Part shown: in pieces, positions 45,029 through 54,244 of the stretch
Numbering within the stretch: the first letter of the stretch is position 1
Layout: the number at the start of each line of letters is the position of its first letter
Assembly: GCA_023206055.1 (NCBI GenBank)
Contig: CP065366.1
Coordinates: forward strand, 2,914,001 to 2,978,000
DNA length: 64,000 nucleotides
Direction: 5' to 3'
Source of the DNA: Vibrio cyclitrophicus
Lineage (GTDB): Bacteria > Pseudomonadota > Gammaproteobacteria > Enterobacterales > Vibrionaceae
Made by a program: the position numbers and the translations under genes
Notes under the pieces: generated by a model
Seen by the model: only the letters and a program-made list of their open reading frames with translations
Database searches by the model: none
What the model was told of the DNA's origin: nothing

Positions 45029-47374
45029 ATGCAGCAATCTGAAATTCTATCTGTAGCAGAACGTCTTATCCCGGCCTACCACGCCGAAGATTTCGAATTC
45101 CTTCTTTCTCAAATGACAGAAGGCGAATCTCCGTCTCTAAAACTGCTGGTTAAAATGGAACTGAATCGTATCATGGCTCCGTGTACAAAGAGCATTGATT
45201 TACGTGGGCGCATTGATAATGAATGTCGTCAGTTCACGTTAGACGGCCGTAAGCACTGGCTCGATGACATCGCGTTAAACGCATACCAACGTGGTACTAA
45301 AAAGTTTAAGGGCTACACAGAAGGCGCATGGGAGTTAGTCATGACTCCGCGAACTCAGCCTCTGAGCGTTGTTAAAACGTCTTCTCAAGGTAACCACGAT
45401 ATTACTAGCGCCAATAGCCCGTATGAAGCGGAAGCTATTAACCTAGGTTACGACTTAAAACGTCAAGAGAACAGACTCAAGATTAGCTCACAGGTTGAGA
45501 TCACCACATCGAAAGGGCAAAGCCTACATGGTGTAACGGTTGATATCTCCCCGTCGGGTGCAAAGTTCAAGGTGCCGAGCGCCTTTCGATACAACCTCGG
45601 CGAAATCATCAGCGTTAAGTTCTCAGAGCTTATCGAAAAGTCCCAAGAAAACGATGTTAACCAAGCGGTTGAATTTCGTGTTCTGGGTATCGATGAATCA
45701 TACGAGAACAATGCGGTCAAATTTCTAAGAACCATCAAGGTTAGCGACAATAATATTGTGGCTCGTTTGCTTGATGAGTCTTTAAATAGCACCAGTAAGA
45801 AAACCAGCCATGAGAACCAAGATAGGATCATTAGAACTCGTACACGAGGCATCGAACACACCTACCTAAAACATACCTGTAACCTGCCTTTGTTCTTCAG
45901 CGGTAGCGAACTCAAGCTTGCCCTACTGACGGATAACAACCACCCGTTATGGCAATACTGGCACGACGAGCGTAATCAACAAGCGCTGGGCACCCTGTTC
46001 AACGAGCAACGTATGAACCTGCTGGCGAAACCAGGAGTGAAGGGAACCAGTAACGTTATCTACTCTTTTACCCATGAACACCAAAGCAAGACCTTGTTCT
46101 ATTCAATGATGCTACCTGAAGCCTCTCGTGAACAAAGACAACTGTTCTGGCACATCGGTGGTAAACGTAAAAGTTGGAAGGCGTTCAAGTTCTCGGTTTT
46201 CGAACTTTCAGACACCGAGCGACAAGCATTAGCTAAACACTCGGATACGCTCGCTCAAAGCTCAGCTCAACTGACGCATTGCGGAATTTTGCAAGAGATC
46301 GGCGATCACGAAAGTGCAGCTGACTATCTTTTGAGTGAAAAGCCACGCATTCCAAGCAGTGAATTGAACCGCTTCCGTCACCCGCGTACTGTCGTTGGCA
46401 ATATTCAAAGCATCTACTTTGATTCTCAGACTCGTCGTAAAGAGCCGAGATACCAATTTAAGTCACCGTTGCAACTGACATCACAAGATGGCGCAGCGGC
46501 GAACGGACACACCTTAGATATCTCGAAGCGTGGACTGAGCATTAGCCTTGAACACCCGATGGCACTCAAGATTAATGATCCGGTATTAGTGAACTTCAAT
46601 GAACTGCAGCTCTATGACAAGAACCTGCCACTGAGCACGGTGCCTTACCATGTAATTCGAGTGAGCCCGAATGGCCGTAACGTGCAATTGGTTATTGCCG
46701 AGAATACCAAGACAATGCGTACCATCGCTTTCCTTAAGGGGCTTATCGACCAAAATCAAAGCAAACTGATTAAGAAGCAAGAGATACTGCCAACGAACTC
46801 GTTGCTAGAATCATTGCACAATATATTGCTAAGCAAGATGGTCAGTAACCCGATCTTCATTGATAAGCCAAGCTCAACGCTGCGCTGTAAGATCATTGGT
46901 GTTAATTTCCCACTGAATAAGCACCTAACGTTACTGGCTAAGCTTGGACACAACCAAAAGTTCTCACTAGAGCCAATATTTAAGGGTCACACTAGCTCAT
47001 TACTGGCTGAGCCAATGAAAAGAATCGAAGGCGCAGAGCCTAAACATCATGACGTCTATATTGCTGCGGTAAAGTTTGGTGACAAGATCCAATCGGTGCA
47101 TACCAAGCTCGTGAAAGATTTTGCTTCGGCAAAAGAACGCATCTTATTCATTAAGAAGGCGCAGCACTTAGGTGATGTGTATGTGCTGCGTGTTACAACC
47201 GCGCCAATCTTTAATCCATTGACCACCTTGTTCCAATCGGATTTAGAAGCACTGGCACGAATTAGCATGCACCAAGCGAAGAAGCTAGAGAATGAGATCA
47301 CCGCTTTTATCGGCTATGGTGAAATCGAAGACATTACTGATGAAGTGTTGATTCGATTAGAACTGACTCGCTAG
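45029..47374 (+). CDS. plzC: Double-PilZ c-di-GMP binding protein (PlzC-like)
   Basis: 781 residues, cytoplasmic, no signal peptide. Two PilZ domains have complete ligand motifs: R145-QEN-R149 with DISPSG from D172, and R470-KEP-R474 with DISKRG from D497. Each RxxxR plus DxSxxG pair should bind c-di-GMP. The rest, an N-terminal helical part and a C-terminal approximately 250-residue region, resembles nothing I can name. Position between radA and serB matches V. cholerae VC2344 (PlzC). Output function is not evident. Confidence 0.88.
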   Translation: MQQSEILSVAERLIPAYHAEDFEFLLSQMTEGESPSLKLLVKMELNRIMAPCTKSIDLRGRIDNECRQFTLDGRKHWLDDIALNAYQRGTKKFKGYTEGAWELVMTPRTQPLSVVKTSSQGNHDITSANSPYEAEAINLGYDLKRQENRLKISSQVEITTSKGQSLHGVTVDISPSGAKFKVPSAFRYNLGEIISVKFSELIEKSQENDVNQAVEFRVLGIDESYENNAVKFLRTIKVSDNNIVARLLDESLNSTSKKTSHENQDRIIRTRTRGIEHTYLKHTCNLPLFFSGSELKLALLTDNNHPLWQYWHDERNQQALGTLFNEQRMNLLAKPGVKGTSNVIYSFTHEHQSKTLFYSMMLPEASREQRQLFWHIGGKRKSWKAFKFSVFELSDTERQALAKHSDTLAQSSAQLTHCGILQEIGDHESAADYLLSEKPRIPSSELNRFRHPRTVVGNIQSIYFDSQTRRKEPRYQFKSPLQLTSQDGAAANGHTLDISKRGLSISLEHPMALKINDPVLVNFNELQLYDKNLPLSTVPYHVIRVSPNGRNVQLVIAENTKTMRTIAFLKGLIDQNQSKLIKKQEILPTNSLLESLHNILLSKMVSNPIFIDKPSSTLRCKIIGVNFPLNKHLTLLAKLGHNQKFSLEPIFKGHTSSLLAEPMKRIEGAEPKHHDVYIAAVKFGDKIQSVHTKLVKDFASAKERILFIKKAQHLGDVYVLRVTTAPIFNPLTTLFQSDLEALARISMHQAKKLENEITAFIGYGEIEDITDEVLIRLELTR

Positions 47375-47410
47375 CTTCGAATGATGTCTTAACTTAAGCA
47401 TAAAAATAGA

Positions 47411-47435
47411 AAAAGCAGGCTCATCGCCTGCTTTT
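47411..47435. terminator. Bidirectional terminator between plzC and serB
   Basis: AAAAGCAGGC (47411-47420) pairs with GCCTGCTTTT (47426-47435) around TCATC, with T runs usable in both directions, between convergent genes. Confidence 0.85.
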
Positions 47436-47482
47436 TTGTGTCCGTTGTAAACGCGCTCTTGTTTAGCGCTTAACGAATATGA

Positions 47483-48463
47483 CTAAGGTTTCGCTTGCCA
47501 ACTGATTTTTTGTTGCTTTGCTAATACGCCAGACAAGATACACAGCACACCACCTAAACCTGCGTAACGCACTGCGGTTTGAGCTTGCTGCTCTACCTTG
47601 GGTTTTGCATGGTAAGCAATCCCTAAACCCGCAGAGCCCATCATAACCAAGTCGTTAGCACCATCACCCACAGCAACCGTGTTATGCAGTTCCAATTCGT
47701 ACTCTTCAGCCAACTCTACCAAGATATCCGCTTTGGTCTGCGCCGAAACAACATCTCCTAAGACTTCCCCCGTCAACTTACCATTGACGATCTCAAGCGT
47801 GTTCGACTGAGCATGGTCAAGATCAAGGGTATCTTTCAGGTAGTCTGAGAAGTAAGTAAAGCCACCGGATGCGATAGCAGTTTTCCAGCCAAGTTTATTG
47901 AGCGTATTAACAAGTTCAACAAGGTCTGGCATGAATGGCAGAGATTGACGCACTTGCTCAAGAATCGCTTCATCAGCACCTTTAAGTGCTCCAACCCTCT
48001 GGCGAAGGCTCTGTTCAAAATCGAGCTCACCTTGCATTGCGCGCTCTGTAATTTCAGAGACTAATTCCCCCACTCCAGCTAACTTAGCGATCTCATCAAT
48101 ACATTCAATTTGAATCGCTGTGGAGTCCATATCCATCACAATCAAACCTGGCTTAGATAAGTCTGGGACCTCGCTAAGGCAAGCATAATCAAGCTTCAAT
48201 GCTTGTAGGATTTCTTCGTGGGCAGGCGTTAAATTGCCTGACATCAAAGCCACTTCATAATGCCCAACCTTCCATGTATCGAGAATGGTGTTGTAAGTGC
48301 CAGTGAAAAAGTCGATGTCATCAAAATATTGTGGAGATAGGTACTCGCCAAATACAATCCAGTTGGCTTTGGTCTTAGCGAGTTGAGAAGCGAAACGAGT
48401 CTCGGGGAGTCGAGTTAATAATGTCGTATGCCTTTTAATCGGCAGATATTTCTGAGCGTCCAT
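47483..48463 (-). CDS. serB: Phosphoserine phosphatase SerB
   Basis: 326 residues, HAD superfamily, last step of serine synthesis (phosphoserine to serine). Catalytic motif MDMDST with nucleophile D111 and D113; motif II in AIASGGFTYFSDYL, and motif III/IV VAVGDGANDLVMM. The N-terminal 100 residues form the ACT-like region seen in gammaproteobacterial SerB. Divergent from ytjB, as in E. coli serB-smp. Confidence 0.97.
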   Translation of the reverse strand: MDAQKYLPIKRHTTLLTRLPETRFASQLAKTKANWIVFGEYLSPQYFDDIDFFTGTYNTILDTWKVGHYEVALMSGNLTPAHEEILQALKLDYACLSEVPDLSKPGLIVMDMDSTAIQIECIDEIAKLAGVGELVSEITERAMQGELDFEQSLRQRVGALKGADEAILEQVRQSLPFMPDLVELVNTLNKLGWKTAIASGGFTYFSDYLKDTLDLDHAQSNTLEIVNGKLTGEVLGDVVSAQTKADILVELAEEYELELHNTVAVGDGANDLVMMGSAGLGIAYHAKPKVEQQAQTAVRYAGLGGVLCILSGVLAKQQKISWQAKP

Positions 48464-48572
48464 GTGTATGATTCCTAATTAACTATGCTAAACGTTAACC
48501 TATTGCAATTTGAAAACGCAAGTCTCAATATGTCTTAATCATAACATTTGTTTATTTCAGGCTTCGTGAAAC

Positions 48573-49184
48573 ATGAATGAATCATTGTTCTCAATACGTA
48601 ACGCTTTACGAATGCTAGCCCTCATTTTGTTGGCTACCATGTTCGTTGTAACGATTAAAAATACGGTCGTGATCAGTAAAGGTAACGAGAAGATCCAAGC
48701 AAAACAGTTGGAAACTCTTACTAAGCTGCTTATCTCTCAGGCATCACTTTCAGCCAGCAAGATGATCACGCAACAAGACCAAGAGCGATTGCTTGATCTC
48801 ACTAACCAGCTATCCCAAGACCGATTGGTGTTCGATACCACCATCTATGACGCAGAGGGTATTCGACTGGCTTCGAGCGAAAAAGCCCTCTCGGTACGTG
48901 AGGTTCTTGGCTTAGATACGCCACTTTCAACAGCAAGTATCGGCAGACAACAATTAGTTGAACCTATTTATTCACCAGAGAAGACGATCATCGGCTTTAT
49001 TCGAGTGACTTTTGAAACCGGAAAGATGACGGCGATTTCTGATCACCACTACCGCAAAAGTGATCGCTATATGATTGGTATGGTTTTGATGGGCTTCGTC
49101 AGTGGTGTGTTGTTCATTATGTTGATTCGTAGAAGACCAACTAAGTCAGGCGAGAACTTACTGTTGAAAAACGTAAACTCATAA
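48573..49184 (+). CDS. ytjB: AhpA/YtjB (Smp) family inner-membrane protein
   Basis: 203 residues with an N-terminal membrane helix (about 15-35), a periplasmic domain and a second helix near the end (MIGMVLMGFVSGVLFIMLIRRR). This layout and position beside divergent serB match E. coli Smp/YtjB. The periplasmic part looks like a small sensor-type domain (DTTIYDAEGIRLASSE). Function poorly known; the name AhpA comes from annotation of the family. Confidence 0.85.
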   Translation: MNESLFSIRNALRMLALILLATMFVVTIKNTVVISKGNEKIQAKQLETLTKLLISQASLSASKMITQQDQERLLDLTNQLSQDRLVFDTTIYDAEGIRLASSEKALSVREVLGLDTPLSTASIGRQQLVEPIYSPEKTIIGFIRVTFETGKMTAISDHHYRKSDRYMIGMVLMGFVSGVLFIMLIRRRPTKSGENLLLKNVNS

Positions 49185-49207
49185 CGACTCAGTTCAAAAG
49201 ATCCAAT

Positions 49208-49244
49208 AAAAAGCCCCGACGCTCAGGCAGCGTCGGGGCTTTTT
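49208..49244. terminator. Bidirectional terminator between ytjB and deoD
   Basis: A perfect 15-bp stem, GCCCCGACGC paired with GCGTCGGGGC plus flanking A/T pairs (49208-49222 with 49230-49244), lies between convergent genes. Confidence 0.9.
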
Positions 49245-49281
49245 GTTATCTGTTACTTTATCAAGCTACAGTGAAGAACAA

Positions 49282-50001
49282 TTATTCTTGGTCACCAAGA
49301 AGCACAGAATCCAGTGCAATCACCATCATGTCGTTGAAGGTCGTTTGACGTTCATCTGATGTGGTTTGCTCACCGGTTTTGATGTGATCCGAAACAGTAC
49401 AAATCGTCAGAGCTTTTGCGCCGTATTCTGCACAAACGCCGTAGATACCTGCCGCTTCCATCTCAACGCCGACGATGCCGTATTTGTCCATAACTTCGAA
49501 CATTTCAGGATCTGGCGTGTAGAACAGTTCAGCAGAGAAAAGGTTGCCGACTTTAACATCCACACCGCGAGCTTTAGCTGCATCTTCTGCCGCGCGCACC
49601 ATTTTGTAATCTGCGATAGCCGCGAAGTCATGACCTTTAAAGCGAATGCGGTTCACTTTTGAGTCGGTACATGCGCCCATGCCAATAACCACATCACGCA
49701 CTTTGATATCTTCGCTTACTGCACCACAACTACCGACACGAATGATCTTTTTCACACCAAAGTCTTTGATCAGCTCAGTCGCGTAAATAGAACAAGATGG
49801 GATGCCCATACCGTGCCCCATTACCGAAACCTTACGACCTTTGTAAGTACCCGTGTAACCAAACATATTACGAACATCACACACCTGAACTACTTCTTCT
49901 AAGAAGGTTTCAGCAATGTATTTAGCACGTAGCGGATCGCCTGGCATTAGAACTACGTCAGCGAAATCACCCATTTCAGCATTAATATGTGGAGTAGCCA
50001 T
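49282..50001 (-). CDS. deoD: Purine nucleoside phosphorylase DeoD
   Basis: 239 residues, hexameric PNP type. Splits purine (deoxy)nucleosides with phosphate into base and (deoxy)ribose-1-phosphate. Motifs: NAEMGDFADVVLMPGDPLRAK, phosphate-binding GHGMGIPS and RVGSCGA, and the catalytic VSDHIKTGE segment with Asp. The start at 50001 is chosen because AAGGAT precedes it and MATPHINAE is the conserved N-terminus; the frame is open 7 codons upstream. Last gene of deoC-A-B-D. Confidence 0.97.
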   Translation of the reverse strand: MATPHINAEMGDFADVVLMPGDPLRAKYIAETFLEEVVQVCDVRNMFGYTGTYKGRKVSVMGHGMGIPSCSIYATELIKDFGVKKIIRVGSCGAVSEDIKVRDVVIGMGACTDSKVNRIRFKGHDFAAIADYKMVRAAEDAAKARGVDVKVGNLFSAELFYTPDPEMFEVMDKYGIVGVEMEAAGIYGVCAEYGAKALTICTVSDHIKTGEQTTSDERQTTFNDMMVIALDSVLLGDQE

Positions 50002-50065
50002 TGAAAATATCCTTAGTCTCAAAACAAAAGAAAAGAGAGAGGTTTCCCTCTCTCTTAGTTAACCA

Positions 50066-51286
50066 TTACAGAAAGCTTGTACCGTATCCCATTGGCGATG
50101 TGCCAAAGTATGACGCTAAGCTTTGACCGATATCAGCGAAGGTATCACGACGGCCTAGAGAGCCAGCTGGAACCTTGTTACCGTAAACAATCACAGGGAT
50201 ATGTTCACGAGTATGGTCTGAACCCGGCCATGTTGGGTCACAGCCGTGGTCTGCAGTTAGGATAAGCACGTCATCTTCTTTCATCATATCGATGATTTCA
50301 TTGATGCGGCCATCAAAGTACTCAAGCGCAGCTGCGTAACCTGCAACATCACGACGGTGGCCGTATGCTGAGTCGAAATCAACGAAGTTAGTGAACACGA
50401 TAGTGTTGTCGCCCGCTTCAGTGATCGCTTCTTTAGTTGCTTCAAATAGCGCTGGAATACCTGTTGCTTTGGTTTTCTGAGTGATACCACAACCTGCGTA
50501 GATATCAGAGATCTTACCGATTGAGTGAACGTTGCCGCCCTTCTCATCAACCAGTTTCTGAAGTACCGTCGCCGCTGGTGGCTCAACAGAAAGGTCACGA
50601 CGGTTACCAGTACGTTCGAATTGACCTTTACCTGCGCCAATAAACGGACGAGCGATAACACGACCAATGTTGTAGTCAGCTAGCTCTTCACGAGCAATCT
50701 GACAAAGGTCTAATAGGTTTTGTAGGCCGAATGTCTCTTCATGACATGCGATCTGAAAAACAGAATCTGCAGAAGTGTAGAAGATTGGCAGGCCAGTCTT
50801 CATGTGTTCTTCACCTAGGTTATCTAGGATTTCTGTACCCGATGAGTGGCAGTTACCTAAGAAGTCAGATAGACCAGCACGCTCAAGGATGCGATCTGTC
50901 AGTTCTTTTGGAAAGCTGTTCTCTTTGTCAGTGAAGTAGCCCCAGTCAAACAATACCGGTACACCTGCGATTTCCCAGTGACCTGATGGCGTGTCTTTAC
51001 CAGAAGACAGTTCAGCAGCGTGACCGTAAGCGCCAATTATCTCAGCGTCTGCATCCATACCAGGAGCAAAACGACCTGTAGACTCTTTGTGAGCCATCGC
51101 TAAACCTAGCTTAGACAGGTTTGGCAGCGTTAGTGGACCTTTACGATCCGCGTTATCTGCAAGGCCTTGATCACAATGGTCAGCAATGTGACCCATTGTA
51201 TCCGAACCTACATCGCCGAATGTGTCAGCATCCGCTGTTTCACCGATACCGAATGAATCTAAAACTAAAATAAATGCTCTTTTCAT
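50066..51286 (-). CDS. deoB: Phosphopentomutase DeoB
   Basis: 406 residues, alkaline-phosphatase-like metalloenzyme. Converts (deoxy)ribose-1-phosphate to 5-phosphate, linking DeoD/DeoA to DeoC. Metal-binding DSFGIGE at the N-terminus, active-site Thr99 in GKDTPSGHWE, and TADHGCDPTWPGSDHTRE near the C-terminus. The ATG at 51286 is preferred over the longer frame because of the conserved MKRAFILVLDSFG start and GGTGAAG before it. Confidence 0.97.
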   Translation of the reverse strand: MKRAFILVLDSFGIGETADADTFGDVGSDTMGHIADHCDQGLADNADRKGPLTLPNLSKLGLAMAHKESTGRFAPGMDADAEIIGAYGHAAELSSGKDTPSGHWEIAGVPVLFDWGYFTDKENSFPKELTDRILERAGLSDFLGNCHSSGTEILDNLGEEHMKTGLPIFYTSADSVFQIACHEETFGLQNLLDLCQIAREELADYNIGRVIARPFIGAGKGQFERTGNRRDLSVEPPAATVLQKLVDEKGGNVHSIGKISDIYAGCGITQKTKATGIPALFEATKEAITEAGDNTIVFTNFVDFDSAYGHRRDVAGYAAALEYFDGRINEIIDMMKEDDVLILTADHGCDPTWPGSDHTREHIPVIVYGNKVPAGSLGRRDTFADIGQSLASYFGTSPMGYGTSFL

Positions 51287-51362
51287 TTTCTTCACCAACT
51301 TATTGCTCTTTGCACCAGAACTCTGTTTATCGGTATACACGAGGTATACCGATACCTGTTAT

Positions 51363-52691
51363 TTACACGTCTTCAGAACGAATCTGACGGTAAACATCTG
51401 GCGTTGCTGTATATTCTCCGCCCACAGTGATTGCATTTTGTAATGCCGTCGCAGCTTCTTGCCACTGTTGTTCATTGCGAGCATGAATCATTGCTAATGG
51501 TTTATCGTCGCTTGTTACTTCGCCAAGGCGAATGAAGCTATCAAAACCGACTGCGTAATCAATGTTGTCTGTTGCTACGCGGCGACCACCGCCCATACCA
51601 ACTACAGCCATACCAATGGCACGCGTATCCATCGCTGATACTACACCGCTTTCAAGTGCGTACACTGGTTTAATAATGTCTGCTTTTTCTAGGTAGTTAT
51701 CGTAGTTCGTTACGAAATCTGCTGGGCCACCAAGGCCCGCTACCATTTTACCGAAGCACTCTGCTGCTTTACCGTTATCCAGTACTGCCATCAGTTTTTC
51801 ACGCGCTTCGTCTGAATCTTTAGCTAGGTTACCCAACACCAACATTTCAGCACACGATGCTAGAGTGATCTCTAATAAGCGTGGGTTACGGTATTCGCCT
51901 GTTAAGAATTGAACCGCTTCACGGACTTCAACTGCGTTACCCGCTGAAGAAGCCAGAACTTGGTTCATGTCCGTTAGGATTGCTGTTGTCTTAGTACCTG
52001 CACCGTTTGCTACTGCAACGATCGATTTCGCTAGCTCTTCTGACGCTTCGTAAGTCGGCATGAATGCGCCTGAACCTACTTTTACATCCATCACTAGAGA
52101 ATCAAGGCCAGCAGCCAGTTTCTTAGATAGGATTGAAGCGGTGATCAGTGAGATGTTGTCGACTGTTGCTGTGATATCACGAGTCGCATAAACACGCTTG
52201 TCAGCAGGTGCTAGATCACCCGTTTGGCCGATGATCGCCACGCCAGCGTCTTTGGTTACTGCACCGAACACATCGTTGGTAGGTGTAATGTTGTAACCAG
52301 GGATAGATTCGAGCTTGTCTAGCGTACCGCCAGTGTGGCCTAAACCACGACCAGAGATCATTGGAACGAAACCGCCACATGCTGCCACCATAGGGCCAAG
52401 CATCAGAGAAGTTACGTCGCCAACACCTCCAGTAGAGTGTTTATCAACGATTGGGCCATCAAAGTTCATGTGGCTCCAATCAATCACCATGCCTGAATCA
52501 CGCATTGCACATGTTAGTGCGATACGTTCTGGCATCGTCATTTCATTAAAAAAGATAGCCATTGCGAATGCAGCAATTTGGCCTTCAGAAACCGTGTTTT
52601 TAGCGACACCTTGGATGAAGAAGTTAATTTCTTCTGTGGTCAGTACTTCGTTATCACGTTTTCTGCGAATAATTTCTTGAGGTAGATACAT
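51363..52691 (-). CDS. deoA: Thymidine phosphorylase DeoA
   Basis: 442 residues. Cleaves thymidine with phosphate into thymine and deoxyribose-1-phosphate. Signature DKHSTGGVGDVTS and the pyrimidine-binding GRGLGHTGGTLDKLESIPG are intact. GGGAGG precedes the ATG at 52691, and MYLPQEIIRRKRD is the conserved N-terminus, so 32 upstream codons are excluded. Separated from deoC by about 250 bp and from deoB by 76 bp. Confidence 0.97.
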   Translation of the reverse strand: MYLPQEIIRRKRDNEVLTTEEINFFIQGVAKNTVSEGQIAAFAMAIFFNEMTMPERIALTCAMRDSGMVIDWSHMNFDGPIVDKHSTGGVGDVTSLMLGPMVAACGGFVPMISGRGLGHTGGTLDKLESIPGYNITPTNDVFGAVTKDAGVAIIGQTGDLAPADKRVYATRDITATVDNISLITASILSKKLAAGLDSLVMDVKVGSGAFMPTYEASEELAKSIVAVANGAGTKTTAILTDMNQVLASSAGNAVEVREAVQFLTGEYRNPRLLEITLASCAEMLVLGNLAKDSDEAREKLMAVLDNGKAAECFGKMVAGLGGPADFVTNYDNYLEKADIIKPVYALESGVVSAMDTRAIGMAVVGMGGGRRVATDNIDYAVGFDSFIRLGEVTSDDKPLAMIHARNEQQWQEAATALQNAITVGGEYTATPDVYRQIRSEDV

Positions 52692-52945
52692 TAGTGCCTC
52701 CCAAACTCTAGTGAGTATGGTTTGTAGGGAAAGAGGTAATGTGGAGTGACTTAACGCCACTCCATCAAACAGACTTGTTATTTTCAATACTCTAAATATT
52801 TAGCGTTGCAGCTAGGCGACTATTCTCTTGAAAGAAAATCGAAGTTCATTCCTATGAGCATAGAGGCTCTATGTGATTAGGACGGCCGGCGAACCGGTGA
52901 ACTTACGCAGTCAACAACGCTGCGGCGTCAAATATGACGAGTAAA
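52692..52945 (-). other. 254-bp spacer between deoC and deoA, locally GC-rich with small hairpins
   Basis: No coding frame of note. On the minus strand the end next to deoC holds a CGCAG/CTGCG stem and a CCGG-TTCG-CCGG tetraloop hairpin in a short GC-rich patch. It may be an mRNA processing or stability element or contain an internal promoter for deoABD. Confidence 0.35.
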
Positions 52946-53722
52946 TTAGTATGCTGCTGGATCAGCAGTTTGGTCTGTCACTTCTAATGTATTAAGAAGG
53001 TTAGTTAGTAGGCTTGAAGCGCCAAAACGGTAGTGCATGTTGTCTGCCCACTCAGCGCCTAGTAGCTCATCAGCCATTGCTAGGTATAGTGCTGCATCTT
53101 GCGCAGTACGTACGCCACCAGCAGGTTTGAAACCAACTGTTTTAGCAACGCCCATGTCACGAATAACTTCTAGCATCATGCGCGCGTACTCTGGAGTCGC
53201 GTTTACTGGCACTTTACCTGTTGAAGTTTTGATGAAGTCTGCACCGGCTTCGATACAGATTTGAGAAGCTTTCTTGATCAGCGCTTCTTCTTTCAGTTCA
53301 CCTGTTTCGATGATCACTTTAAGCGTGATGTCACCACAAGCTGCTTTACACTGTTTAACTAGCTCAAAGCCAACTTCTTCGTTGCCAGCAATAAGAGCAC
53401 GGTATGGGAATACTACGTCAACTTCGTCTGCGCCGTACGCTACTGCTGCTTTTGTTTCTGCAACAGCAATTTCGATGTCGTCATTACCATGAGGGAAGTT
53501 AGTTACAGTCGCAATGCGTACTTCTGGAGTACCTTGCTCACGCAACGCTTTCTTAGCGGCTGGGATAAAGCGAGGGTAAATACAGATTGCAGCGGTATTG
53601 CCTACTGCAGTCTTCGCGTCATGACAAAGCGCCACTACTTTTTCAGTAGTGTCGTCGTCATTTAGCGTAGTTAGGTCCATAAGTTTAAGTGCACGTAGAG
53701 CTGCTGCTTTTAAATCGCTCAT
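52946..53722 (-). CDS. deoC: Deoxyribose-phosphate aldolase DeoC
   Basis: 258 residues, class I aldolase. Splits deoxyribose-5-phosphate into glyceraldehyde-3-phosphate and acetaldehyde. The Schiff-base Lys165 is in DFIKTSTGK; the second Lys is in VGFKPAGGVRT; catalytic Asp is in ADEVDVVFP. First gene of the deo operon, with GGAG before the ATG. A long upstream region (523 bp) contains several candidate operators. Confidence 0.97.
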   Translation of the reverse strand: MSDLKAAALRALKLMDLTTLNDDDTTEKVVALCHDAKTAVGNTAAICIYPRFIPAAKKALREQGTPEVRIATVTNFPHGNDDIEIAVAETKAAVAYGADEVDVVFPYRALIAGNEEVGFELVKQCKAACGDITLKVIIETGELKEEALIKKASQICIEAGADFIKTSTGKVPVNATPEYARMMLEVIRDMGVAKTVGFKPAGGVRTAQDAALYLAMADELLGAEWADNMHYRFGASSLLTNLLNTLEVTDQTADPAAY

Positions 53723-54178
53723 TTCTATCTCCGATCAATATATTCAAATAGTTAACTACTTCGCCCTCCATCCAGTATAGATGGATATTTTAGTAATGCT
53801 CAGTAGCCACAAATGAACGGACTTGGTTCCCTGAAGACTTGATAACTTTCGCTACCAATTGCAATCCTTGTCACCGCACAGTACCAGTTTGGTCTATGGC
53901 ACAACAAATCAGTCATGTTGTGTCTAACATCTATAGCGTATCGCTAATTTTGGCTTAATCCCAGAAGAATAACGTTCGAGTTGATTTCGAGGTTACTTTC
54001 TTGCCAACAGAGACATCCTATCCCTTTAGCTTATACATTATAGGTATCCATCAATAAATTGTAGTGCTCCTTAGAACGCAAACGGTTTGTATCTCAAAAA
54101 AACATTCTAGACCCATTGTCGACTTCAAGCTGATGCTTATGCTCATGCCAAAGAATCACTAGGCCTAAAAACAAAAAA
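53723..54178. promoter_or_regulatory. Long control region upstream of deoC (with the nupC terminator at its far end)
   Basis: No gene seen. Possible sites: a TCCATC/GATGGA dyad (53767-53772, 53780-53785) close to the start, a CACAACA/TGTTGTG inverted repeat (53900-53906, 53916-53922), and a PurR/CytR-like sequence at 54076-54091. deo operons are known to be controlled by CytR, DeoR and CRP in enterics; which factors act here is inference. Confidence 0.5.
54076..54091. promoter_or_regulatory. PurR/CytR-like operator candidate upstream of deoC
   Basis: ACGCAAACGGTTTGTA keeps the left half and centre of the PurR consensus (ANGCAAACGNTT) and its core CAAACGGTTTG is nearly symmetrical. It is about 350 bp before deoC, rather far for direct repression, so confidence is modest. 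Confidence 0.35.
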
Positions 54179-54206
54179 GCCCCGCAGCAATTTCTTGCTA
54201 CGGGGC
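54175..54206 (-). terminator. Terminator after nupC
   Basis: GCCCCGCAGCAA (54179-54190) pairs with TTGCTACGGGGC (54195-54206) with one mismatch. On the minus strand it runs into a long T tract. Confidence 0.85.
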
Positions 54207-54244
54207 GATATTATTATGGCGTCTATATATCGATTTCTAACTAA

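Noticed and set aside
45463..45861. 132-codon antisense frame within the double-PilZ gene
   Set aside because: Overlaps the first PilZ motif region; the product is biased and unrecognised.
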